From Alphaproteobacteria bacterium (lineage in GTDB: Bacteria > Pseudomonadota > Alphaproteobacteria > Caulobacterales > Caulobacteraceae), in contig JAHINZ010000029.1 in the NCBI GenBank assembly GCA_018895795.1, positions 1 to 19,379 of the forward strand: a stretch of DNA of 19,379 nt, read 5' to 3'. The notes under the pieces were generated by a model that saw only the letters and a list, made by a program, of their open reading frames with translations, did no database searches and was not told the origin of the DNA. The position numbers and the translations under genes were made by a program. Within the stretch, counting starts at the first letter, position 1. Each line of letters begins with the position of its first letter. Shown piece after piece: positions 7,970 to 14,983 of this stretch.

Positions 7970-8615
7970 TGCTGAGACCGCGGCCTTCGTCGTCGAGGGC
8001 CTTAGCCTGCGTGGTCATGCGGTCGAGACCGTGACAGATGGCCGGGCCGGACTGGCCACGGCGATGGCCGGCGGCTTCGACGTAATGATCATCGACCGGA
8101 TGCTTCCCAGCCTGGACGGCCTATCGATCTCCAGGGCCCTGCGCGAGGCCGGGCGTGAAAAGCCCATCCTGATCCTGACGGCGCTCGGCTCGGTCGAGGA
8201 TCGAGTCGCCGGCCTGGAGGGCGGCGCCGACGATTATCTGGTCAAGCCGTTCTCGATGTCAGAACTGATCGCCCGCGTCGATGCCCTCGGCCGCAGAGGC
8301 GCATCGGCTTCGCCCACCCGGCTGGCCATCGCCGATTTGACGCTCGATCGTCTAACGCGCCAGGTCCGACGGGGCGGCGAACTGGTCGACCTGCAGCATC
8401 GTGAGTTCCAGCTGCTCGAAGCCTTGATGCTGCAGACGCCCAATGTGGTCACCCGCACCATGCTGCTGGAAGGCGTTTGGAAAATTCGCTTCGATCCGGG
8501 CACCAGCCTGGTGGAAAGTCACGTCAGCCGCCTTCGCGCCAAGATTGATCGCGCGGGGAGTCCAATGCTGATCCACACCGTGCGAGGAGAAGGCTATGCC
8601 GCTCGCACGCCTTAG
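7944..8615 (+). CDS. OmpR-family response regulator (metal-response type)
   Basis: 223 residues. The receiver domain (1-115) has the acidic pair in LLIEDDA (residues 8-9), the phosphorylated aspartate D51 in MIIDRML, T79 in ILTA and K101 in LVKPF. The winged-helix DNA-binding domain (about 125-222) has the typical REFQLLEALMLQ, VVTRTMLLEGVW and SHVSRLRAKIDR segments and ends in a TVRGEGY wing. It starts inside the end of the RND gene and overlaps the kinase gene by 20 bases, so sensor, regulator and pump are made from one message. It most resembles CzcR/CopR/CusR-type regulators and probably activates its own operon; the binding site was not found. Confidence 0.93.
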   Translation: MRLLLIEDDAETAAFVVEGLSLRGHAVETVTDGRAGLATAMAGGFDVMIIDRMLPSLDGLSISRALREAGREKPILILTALGSVEDRVAGLEGGADDYLVKPFSMSELIARVDALGRRGASASPTRLAIADLTLDRLTRQVRRGGELVDLQHREFQLLEALMLQTPNVVTRTMLLEGVWKIRFDPGTSLVESHVSRLRAKIDRAGSPMLIHTVRGEGYAARTP

Positions 8616-10044
8616 CCCGCTCTGGCGCTCGACCAGCTTTCGGATTTCGCTCATCCACGCCGCGCTACTGGCGGCTGCGATCATTGGCGCGGGAACCGGC
8701 GGCTGGGTCGCGACCCGCGGCGCGGCCGAGCGCGAAGCCCATGATCGCATTGCCCTAGAGGTCCACGCGGTCACGCTTGAGGTCCAGGCCGAGGGTCTAA
8801 AGGCGGCCGGCGACGCGGTGATGGCGCGCGCGGAACGACCTGGCGCGCTGGAATACCGTTTGGTCGATTCCACGGGCCGCCATGTCGCGGGCGACTTGAC
8901 CGACCTGGGCCCCAAGGAAGGGTGGAGGAGCCTCGACTTCGATGGAACCGCGCCCGGCCTGGAAGGCAAGGACCGCCTCCTTATCCTGACCCAGCGCCTG
9001 CCGGATGGTGCGCGGCTCACCGTCGGAGAGGACCTTGGAAGAGCCGAAGCGCTTCGGGACACGCTCTTTCGGACCCTGTTGCTATGGGGAGGTTTGGCCT
9101 TGGCCCTGGGGTTGGCGGCCGGCCTTTACCTGACACACCGGGCGCTCGAACGAATGAACGCCCTGGTTCGCACTGTGCGCGCCGTCGCCGACGGCGACCT
9201 CGCGGCCCGTGCATCCGACGCGAGACCGGAAGGCGACGACATTGGCCAGCTGGCTGCAGGCGTCAATCAGATGCTGGATCGTATTGGTGTCTTGATGGCC
9301 GCCGTGCGCCGAGTTTCCGCCGAGGTCGCCCATGATCTTCGAACCCCCTTGTCGCATGTCCGCCAGCGGCTCGACGCGGCCGCGACGGCCGCGACGCCGG
9401 AACTCCGAAACGCCGCCCTTCAGTCGGCCAACGACGGCATCGACAAGGCCCTGCGGATGTTCGACGCGATGCTTCGCCTGGCGGAGATCGACGCTGGAGC
9501 GGCGCGGGCGCGTTTCGCGACCGTCGACCTGACGGATCTGACCGATCGGGTCGCGGACGCCTACCGGGCGGAGTTGGAGGCGTCGGGACGGACTCTACGC
9601 GTCCAGGTCGCTGGATCCTCGGTCGTCGAGGGCGACGCCGACCTCCTGACCCAGGCGCTCGCCAATCTGCTGGAGAACGTCCTGAAACATTCCCGCGCGG
9701 CGGCCGCGGTGCGGGTGCGCCTTGTCGAGGAGCCGGAGGGGATCAGGCTCAGCGTCGAGGATGACGGACCCGGTATCCCGCCAGAGATGTTCGAGGTGGC
9801 GGTCCGCCCGTTCTCCCGGCTGGATCCTGCTCGCGCGGCTCCGGGTACTGGTCTGGGAATGGCGATCAGCGCGGGCGTGGCCCGCCTGCACGGCGGACGG
9901 CTGCTTCTTGAAGACGCACGGCCCGGCTTGAGAGTGACCATGCTGCTGGCCCCCACTCAGGGACCCATGCTTTCCAAGAATGACGCCTCTTGCGACCGTG
10001 GCCGTCCTGACCTCCCACCCGTTCGAGGCGCCGATGGAAACTGA
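8596..10044 (+). CDS. Membrane sensor histidine kinase, partner of the preceding regulator
   Basis: 482 residues. TM1 (about 18-38) and TM2 (about 158-180) enclose a periplasmic sensor of about 120 residues (LEYRLVDSTGRHVAGDL ... ADGARL-type fold seen in metal-sensing kinases). A HAMP linker (about 180-233) leads to the phosphoacceptor helix EVAHDLRTPLSHVRQRL with H246. The ATPase domain has the N box NLLENVLKHS (N361), G1 DDGPGIP and G2 GTGLGMAI. No His/Cys cluster in the sensor loop points to a given metal. The frame continues about 25 codons past the usual end of the catalytic domain, and this tail overlaps the start of the MFS gene. Confidence 0.92.
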   Translation: MPLARLSPLWRSTSFRISLIHAALLAAAIIGAGTGGWVATRGAAEREAHDRIALEVHAVTLEVQAEGLKAAGDAVMARAERPGALEYRLVDSTGRHVAGDLTDLGPKEGWRSLDFDGTAPGLEGKDRLLILTQRLPDGARLTVGEDLGRAEALRDTLFRTLLLWGGLALALGLAAGLYLTHRALERMNALVRTVRAVADGDLAARASDARPEGDDIGQLAAGVNQMLDRIGVLMAAVRRVSAEVAHDLRTPLSHVRQRLDAAATAATPELRNAALQSANDGIDKALRMFDAMLRLAEIDAGAARARFATVDLTDLTDRVADAYRAELEASGRTLRVQVAGSSVVEGDADLLTQALANLLENVLKHSRAAAAVRVRLVEEPEGIRLSVEDDGPGIPPEMFEVAVRPFSRLDPARAAPGTGLGMAISAGVARLHGGRLLLEDARPGLRVTMLLAPTQGPMLSKNDASCDRGRPDLPPVRGADGN

Positions 10045-11263
10045 CAAGACCAAGGCATCCTGGCACTCCGGCATCGCGGCTGTTCCAAGAGCGGTCTGGG
10101 CGCTCGGCCTGGTGTCGATGTTCATGGATATCTCTTCGGAGATGATCCACAGCCTGCTGCCGGTGTTCCTGGTCGGAACCTTGGGCGCCAGCGTCGCGCT
10201 GGTCGGGGTCATTGAAGGCGTCGCCGAGGCCACGGCTTCGATCACCAAAATCTTCTCCGGGTGGCTGAGCGACCGGCTTGGCAAGCGGAAACTGCTGGCC
10301 GTCCTGGGCTACGGTCTCGGAGCTCTGAGCAAGCCTATATTTCCCTTGGCGGTGACCCCGTTCGAGGTGTTCGGCGCCCGTTTCGCCGACCGGATCGGCA
10401 AGGGCGTGCGCGGCGCGCCGCGAGACGCGCTGGTCGCCGATCTGTCGCCCCCTTCTATTCGCGGGGCCGCCTTTGGCGTCCGCCAATCCCTCGACACCAT
10501 CGGCGCTTTCACGGGCCCGCTGGTGGCGATCGCGCTGATGCTGGTGTTCGCCGGAAATATCCGCGCGGTCTTTGCGTGGGCCGTCGTCCCGGCCATCGTG
10601 GCGGTCCTGCTGCTGGTGTTTGGCGTTCAGGAGCCGAGATCCCACTCAGACGCCCATGGCGCGGCGCGGCCACCCATTCGATGGGCCGAGGTGAGGGGAA
10701 TTGGGCCGGCTTTCTGGGGTGTCGTCGCCCTGGGCGTCGTTTTCACCATGGCTCGCTTCAGTGAGGCCTTCCTGGTCCTGCGCGCTCAAGACGCCGGTTT
10801 ACCTATCGCGCTCATCCCCGTCGTCATGGTGGTGATGAATGTGGTCTACTCGCTCGCGGCCGCGCCGGCGGGAAGCCTGTCGGATCGGATCGACCGGCGA
10901 CTGGTCCTGGTCGCCGGCCTGGCTTGCCTGGTCCTCGCGGATCTGTTCTTGGCGCTTGGTGACGGTGTCGCCAGCGTTCTCATTGGGGTGGCTCTTTGGG
11001 GGCTGCACATGGGCCTCACCCAAGGCCTGCTGGCGGCGCTCGTCGTCGACACGGCGCCGGCGCATCTCAGGGGAACCGCGTTCGGTCTCTTCAACCTCGC
11101 GAGCGGCGTGACAATGCTCGCGGCGAGCACATTGGCCGGGGCCCTTTGGTCAGCTTACGGGTATCGGGCGACGTTTTTGAGCGGTGGACTATTTGCCGGG
11201 CTCGCGCTTCTTGGTTTGATCTTGTTCATCCTGCGCACGAAATCTGATCCTCGCCCCACTTAG
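10034..11263 (+). CDS. Major facilitator superfamily transporter
   Basis: 409 residues from the ATG at 10034, chosen because GAGG lies 5 bases before it; an ATG at 9980 in the same frame would add 18 residues and a 65-base overlap with the kinase gene. About 12 membrane helices are visible. The loop between TM2 and TM3 has the MFS signature form GWLSDRLGKRK, repeated in the second half as GSLSDRIDRR. A strongly conserved patch FADRIGKGVRGAPRDALVAD is typical of a subgroup of bacterial MFS proteins. TM1 carries acidic/Met residues (SMFMDISSEM). Being last in a pump-regulator unit, it may export the same ion or a metal complex, but this is only inferred. It ends overlapping the minus-strand kinase gene by 4 bases. 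Confidence 0.88.
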   Translation: METDKTKASWHSGIAAVPRAVWALGLVSMFMDISSEMIHSLLPVFLVGTLGASVALVGVIEGVAEATASITKIFSGWLSDRLGKRKLLAVLGYGLGALSKPIFPLAVTPFEVFGARFADRIGKGVRGAPRDALVADLSPPSIRGAAFGVRQSLDTIGAFTGPLVAIALMLVFAGNIRAVFAWAVVPAIVAVLLLVFGVQEPRSHSDAHGAARPPIRWAEVRGIGPAFWGVVALGVVFTMARFSEAFLVLRAQDAGLPIALIPVVMVVMNVVYSLAAAPAGSLSDRIDRRLVLVAGLACLVLADLFLALGDGVASVLIGVALWGLHMGLTQGLLAALVVDTAPAHLRGTAFGLFNLASGVTMLAASTLAGALWSAYGYRATFLSGGLFAGLALLGLILFILRTKSDPRPT

Positions 11264-12672
11264 AAAAATGCCGCGCGCTGGACATGCCCGCGACCATGAT
11301 CGGCTAACGGGCCCACGAAGCGGACCCCCACGGCCAGGCCGGGGCTGTTGTCCGACAGGCTCAACTCAGCATCATGAAGCTCAGCGATAGCCGCGATCAA
11401 TGCGAGTCCAAGGCCAGAGCCTGGAGTGCTGCGGCTGGCGTCCAGCCGATAGAAACGCCGTAGTACCCGCTGCCGCTCGTAAGCGGGAACACCGGGCCCG
11501 TCGTCCGCCACGACCGCGCTGACAGCGCCGTCAACCTGGGCCAGGCTCATGGTGATGTGAGCCCTGTCACCGGCGTGCCGAAGGGCGTTCTCCAGGAGAT
11601 TGGCGAATAGCTGCGTCAGCAGTTGAGGGTCACCATTGACCACGATGTCCGGAGCAATCTGCGCGCTCAATATCTTTCCCGCGTCCTCAGCGGCGGTCTC
11701 ATAAGCGAGCAGAACCCGGTCCATGACAGCGGAAAGATCGACAGGCTCGAACCTCGCCCGGCCCGCTCCGCCCTCGATCTGACCAATCCGTAGGAGGGCA
11801 TGGAATGTGCTCAGCACATCGTCGACCTGTGCAAGTGCGTCGTCGATCGCACCTTGCAAGTCCTCTGGTCGGGTCAGGTCGCGCATTGAATCGAGATGTT
11901 GCCGCAGCCGGCTCAGCGGCGTCCGCAGGTCATGGGCGATGTCGGTGGAAACCTGCCGCAGCCCGTCCATAAGGGCCTGGTTGCGTTCAAGCATGAGGTT
12001 GAGGTTTCCCGTGAGCCGGTCAAATTCGTCGCCCATTCCAATGGCCGGGACACGCTCCTCCAGCCTGCCGTCCATGATCTCCTGAAGGGACCGGTTCACC
12101 CGGTCGAGGCGACGAAGAAAGACCGAAGCGATCAGGAGCCCGCCGCCAACCGCCAGGACCGTGATGCCCAGGCCGCTCCAGATGGTCACAAGCCCTAGCC
12201 AGTCCGACAACTCATCCAGGTCTGACGTGTTGCGACCTACGATCAGGCGCGACCCGTCGGCGAGGCGAACGCCGTAGGTGCGGACCGTGTTCTGTCCATC
12301 AGAGGGTTCATTGGGCTCGGCCGGCTCGGCGACGCTGGCCTCGCCCCATCCGACCTTGGCTGAGGTGGCCGGCAGGTCGCCAGCGACAGGATGTCCCTGC
12401 GGATCGAGCAGGAGATAGAGGAACTGGTGGGCGTGCACGATCCGCTCGCGCCGGAGAATCAACTGACCGAGCGCGTCGCGGCCCCGAGCCTGCGCCTCGC
12501 CCCGGAGGAGCGTGCTCTCGTCGACCAGCGCGGTCGCGGTCGTTTGACTTGCGTATCGCGTCACCGCGACATTGACGGCAGCGACCAAGGCGATCGCGCC
12601 CACCGCAAAAATAACTACGAACAGCAGCGCTAGCCGGAACGCTCCGCTGTTGAAGACCCTAAGCCGGTGCAT
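11260..12672 (-). CDS. Second membrane sensor histidine kinase
   Basis: 470 residues. TM1 (about 13-36) and TM2 (about 163-186) enclose a sensor region of about 125 residues containing an acidic AEPAEPNEPSD loop. After HAMP (about 186-238) comes DIAHDLRTPLSRLRQHL with H247, an N box NLLENALRHAG (N362), G1 DDGPGVP and G2 GSGLGLAL. It is clearly homologous to the kinase at 8596-10044: same domain layout and shared blocks such as LLTQ-x-x-ANLLEN and GRARF before the ATPase domain. It follows its regulator with a 14-base overlap. The stop lies within the last codons of the convergent MFS gene. Confidence 0.93.
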   Translation of the reverse strand: MHRLRVFNSGAFRLALLFVVIFAVGAIALVAAVNVAVTRYASQTTATALVDESTLLRGEAQARGRDALGQLILRRERIVHAHQFLYLLLDPQGHPVAGDLPATSAKVGWGEASVAEPAEPNEPSDGQNTVRTYGVRLADGSRLIVGRNTSDLDELSDWLGLVTIWSGLGITVLAVGGGLLIASVFLRRLDRVNRSLQEIMDGRLEERVPAIGMGDEFDRLTGNLNLMLERNQALMDGLRQVSTDIAHDLRTPLSRLRQHLDSMRDLTRPEDLQGAIDDALAQVDDVLSTFHALLRIGQIEGGAGRARFEPVDLSAVMDRVLLAYETAAEDAGKILSAQIAPDIVVNGDPQLLTQLFANLLENALRHAGDRAHITMSLAQVDGAVSAVVADDGPGVPAYERQRVLRRFYRLDASRSTPGSGLGLALIAAIAELHDAELSLSDNSPGLAVGVRFVGPLADHGRGHVQRAAFF

Positions 12673-13336
12673 CGATCATGTAGCCGGCGCCGCGGACGGT
12701 CTTGATCATCTCCACGCCAAACCCGCGATCAATTTTCGCGCGCAGCCGGCTCACATGGCCTTCGATGATGTTGGTCTGCGGGTCGAAGTGGAAAGACCAG
12801 ACGTTCTCCAGCAGCATGGTGCGGGTGACGATCTGGCCAGCGTGACGCATCAGGTACTCCAGCAGCTTGAACTCCTGCGCTTGCAGATCGATAGCCTTTC
12901 CCGCCCGCGTGGCGCTGCGTTTCAGAAGGTCGATCTCCAGCTCGCCAACACGGATCTTGGTCAGAGCCTGGGCGAGGTGAGGCCGACGGGCGAGGGCGTC
13001 TATTCGCGCGATCAACTCGGTCATGGCGAAGGGTTTGACGAGGTAGTCGTCAGCGCCGGCCTCCAGCCCTTCGACCCGATCCTCGACGCCGTCCATGGCG
13101 GTCAGGAAGATGGTCGGGGTGGTGACGCCCGTAATCCGCAAGGCCTTGAGCGCCGCCAGGCCATCAACGCCGGGGACCATGCGGTCGATGATGAGCACGT
13201 CATAGGCGCCGTCGGCGGCGTGAAAGATCGCATCGCGCCCCGTGGCGCAGGAATCCACAACATGTCCGGCCGACCGCAGCCCTTTCTCTATGAAGGCGGA
13301 GGTCTGCGCGTCGTCCTCAAGAAGAAGAATCTTCAC
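12659..13336 (-). CDS. Second OmpR-family response regulator
   Basis: 225 residues, starting at a GTG preceded by GGGAGG. The receiver has LLLEDDA, D51 in LIIDRMV, T79 in FLTA and K101 in LVKPF. The DNA-binding half has DLQAQEFKLLEYLM, VTRTMLLENVW and GHVSRLRAKIDRG, ending TVRGAGYMID. It is a close relative of the regulator at 7944-8615, with the same residue numbering for the key sites. It is transcribed away from the PepSY gene, and the shared 170-base gap suggests it controls that gene and itself. Its target metal or signal is unknown. Confidence 0.93.
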   Translation of the reverse strand: MKILLLEDDAQTSAFIEKGLRSAGHVVDSCATGRDAIFHAADGAYDVLIIDRMVPGVDGLAALKALRITGVTTPTIFLTAMDGVEDRVEGLEAGADDYLVKPFAMTELIARIDALARRPHLAQALTKIRVGELEIDLLKRSATRAGKAIDLQAQEFKLLEYLMRHAGQIVTRTMLLENVWSFHFDPQTNIIEGHVSRLRAKIDRGFGVEMIKTVRGAGYMIDAPA

Positions 13337-13506
13337 TGCAGCCTCCCTTCACCCGCGTCGCCGATCCGCTCACGGGAGGAACAAGAGCGCCCACGTGAGA
13401 ACAACGCACAAGTTCGCAATTCCGAATATTCGGCTCATCTCTGCCGCACGTGGGAAGGGGCAGGGTGTCGGTCGAGGCAGGATCGCCTCTGACTGGAGTT
13501 CCTCTC
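13337..13506. promoter_or_regulatory. Divergent promoter region of the second regulator and the PepSY gene
   Basis: 170 bases between divergent starts. It contains the 12-base perfect palindrome CCGAATATTCGG at 13422-13433 and CACGTG hexamers at 13392-13397 and 13447-13452, roughly symmetric around it. The minus-strand gene has GGGAGG before its GTG and the plus-strand gene has GGAG at 13495-13498. No sure -35/-10 pair was seen. The palindrome is a reasonable candidate binding site, though OmpR-type regulators usually favour direct repeats. Confidence 0.5.
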
Positions 13507-13845
13507 ATGAACCGCGTTCTCGCACTCACCGCCGGCCTGTCCCTTGCCCTCGGCGGCCTGGCCTTCGCTCAAGCCGCCGTCCCGTCGGCGGCAGCTACTG
13601 CCCCGACCTACGTCGGCGCAAAGTTGGCGTCGCAGGCCAACATCACCATCGCCCAGGCGCGGGTTATCGCGCTGAAGGCCCATCCTGGCCAGATCACCGA
13701 CCAGGAGCTTGAGAACGAAGGCGGCGGCAGCGGCCTTCGCTATTCCTTCGATATCAAGAGCGGCGGCAAAACCCACGAGGTCGGCGTCGACGCCAAGACT
13801 GGCCATGTACTGGAGAACAAGGCGGAAGGCCCGCACCCCGACTGA
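13507..13845 (+). CDS. Secreted PepSY-domain protein
   Basis: 112 residues from the ATG at 13507, which has GGAG 8 bases upstream and gives a good Sec signal peptide (MNRVLALTAGLSLALGGLAFA). The in-frame extension back to 13450 would put a hydrophilic leader in front of that signal. After a short Ala/Pro linker, residues about 48-107 form one PepSY unit: ITIAQARVIALKAHPGQI, then LENEGGGSGLRYSFDI and THEVGVDAKTGHVLEN. Small PepSY proteins are common next to two-component systems and metal pumps and are thought to act as periplasmic modulators; no enzyme activity is implied. It is divergent from the second regulator and probably under its control. Confidence 0.87.
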   Translation: MNRVLALTAGLSLALGGLAFAQAAVPSAAATAPTYVGAKLASQANITIAQARVIALKAHPGQITDQELENEGGGSGLRYSFDIKSGGKTHEVGVDAKTGHVLENKAEGPHPD

Positions 13846-13853
13846 TCCTACAA

Positions 13854-13887
13854 CGACGGAGCGGCTCGTTTCGCCGCCGCTCCGTCG
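13854..13887 (+). terminator. Strong hairpin after the PepSY gene
   Basis: CGACGGAGCGGC (13854-13865) pairs perfectly with GCCGCTCCGTCG (13876-13887) around a 10-base loop, giving a 12-pair GC-rich stem that begins 8 bases after the PepSY stop codon. There is no T run after it, so it is either a U-less terminator or an mRNA 3'-end protector. The right arm also abuts the GGAG site used by the following broken gene. Confidence 0.7.
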
Positions 13888-13895
13888 GAGCCAAG

Positions 13896-14479
13896 GTGGC
13901 GCAGGTGACCCTTCCTTTTGGGTCATCAAGATCGTCGCGACGACCCTGGGTGAGACCGGCGGCGATGTCCTGTCGATGACGCTGCACCTCGGCTACGCCC
14001 TGAGCACCGTCGTCTTCTTCGGTATATTCGTGATCGCGGTCAGCGCGCAGGTCTCCGCGAGGATGTACCGCCCATTTCTATATTGGACCGTCATTCTCGC
14101 CACGACGACGGCCGGAACGACAATGTCCGACTATCTCGATCGGACCGCAGGTCTGGGTTACATCGGCGGATCGGCGCTCCTCGTCACCATCCTGGTGTCA
14201 ATTCTGGCGTTGTGGCGGTTCACCCTTGGATCGGTGTCGGTAAACAACATCGTCGATCGGAAGTTCGAGGTGTTCAATTGGACCACCACCCTATTCTCGA
14301 ACTGTACGCTTGGCTATGAGAGGGCCCTCTTTACGAGAAATGGTCTCTTCCTATTTGGCGGCGGCTCCTACACGAAAGACTTCGTTCCGCCGGCGTTCCG
14401 ACGCGCATATGGATCAGATCCCGCCGGCGGCAAGCTGTACATGCGTATAAGGTACATGGGCAGCCGGGAGTGGTTTTGA
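13896..14479 (+). pseudogene. Broken COG4705-type membrane protein gene, frameshifted and with a foreign tail
   Basis: A GTG at 13896 with GGAG 5 bases upstream starts VAQVTLPF, and the family sequence then continues as FWVIKIVATTLGETGGDVLSM in a different frame. The break is at a TTTT run (13916-13919); one more T would restore a single frame. The restored frame shows four or so membrane helices and LYWTVILATTTAGTTMSD, LGYIGGSALL and FNWTTTLFSN, which I recognise as the first half of the COG4705 conserved membrane protein family. At about 14303 the expected second repeat is lost, replaced by about 58 unrelated codons (including KDFVPPAFRRAYGSDPAG) ending at 14479. An internal ATG at 13976 could still give a truncated product. 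Function of the family is unknown to me. Confidence 0.75.
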
Positions 14480-14581
14480 GCCGAGAAGAGGCGGGCTCTT
14501 CCCTCTACTCATCGTCTAAGCCATTATATTTGTCGCAGAGCGAAATAAGCGCAACTGATTTTCGGCGCGAACCCTTGGTTT

Positions 14582-14629
14582 CTAACGGGCGGTTAGTTCG
14601 AACTAGACGCGAATTATCGAATATTCGCG
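14582..14629. repeat. Cluster of three overlapping or adjacent palindromes
   Basis: CTAAC-GGGCG-GTTAG (14582-14596), the perfect 12-base palindrome TAGTTCGAACTA (14594-14605), and CGCGAAT-N8-ATTCGCG (14608-14629), which itself contains CGAATATTCG (14618-14627). All three fit within 48 bases in the AT-richer stretch. They could be regulator-binding sites or part of a former transposon end; no gene directly downstream explains them. Confidence 0.6.
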
Positions 14630-14632
14630 GGT

Positions 14633-14772
14633 GAAGATGCGGACGCGTCCCTCTGGCGGACGTTCGCTTTAATTGGGAGCACGTCAATCTCACCGGCAAT
14701 TACGTCTGGGCCGCCGCGGGTGCAGGGGATGGCAGGGACGATGATCGCCAAGACGACTTCAGGCCGCTCAGA
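14633..14772 (+). mobile_element. Relic of a Tn3-family transposase C-terminus
   Basis: The frame from 14656 reads ADVRFNWEHVNLTGNYVWAA, then after a variable Gly/Asp-rich linker DDFRPLR (14752-14772). The end of Tn3-family TnpA proteins (Tn21, Tn501, Tn1721 types) has the form WEHINLTGDYxW followed by FRPLR, so the match is specific. Just upstream, a second frame (14633-14653) reads EDADASL, like the segment before that motif in the family; joining the two needs one extra base near 14653, so this relic is itself frameshifted. No stop follows FRPLR where the family normally ends, and no GGGG-type 38-base terminal repeat was found nearby. Confidence 0.72.
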
Positions 14773-14983
14773 TCGGCGTCCAAGGCCAACCTGCTTGCGG
14801 CATGTATTCATGGTTTGTCCGCTTATGCGACAAAAATGGGCCGTCCGTTAGTTACGGCCGAGCCCTGGGTCGAAAAATCGATGAGGGCGCGCACACGCTA
14901 CAGCGTCTTCTGACCGACCCGAGCACGCCCTCCCAAAAAGGTTCCGAGCCTTCGCCCGCCGTATCGCCCTTCGAGGAGTAAGT

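Larger units (their letters stand above)
14480..14983. other. 504-base stretch with transposon debris and palindromes, no intact gene
   Basis: No credible intact open frame. The first 150 bases (14500-14630) are visibly richer in A/T than the surroundings and hold several short palindromes. At 14633-14772 is a relic of a Tn3-family transposase. Further on, TTTGTC-N9-GACAAA at 14814-14834 is an isolated inverted repeat. The promoter for mlaA should lie in the last 100-150 bases, but no clear -35/-10 pair was recognised. I read the stretch as a decayed boundary between the metal cluster and the mla operon. Confidence 0.7.

Noticed and set aside
9980..10033. Earlier start for the MFS transporter
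   Set aside because: Adds 18 residues with no membrane character and a long overlap; the ATG at 10034 has a GAGG site at good spacing, though the earlier start is not excluded.
14530..14590. Possible Tn3-type terminal inverted repeat (TAAGCGCAACTGATTTTCGG...)
   Set aside because: The inner half vaguely resembles Tn3-family ends, but the required GGGG/CCCC outer end is absent and no partner repeat was found.
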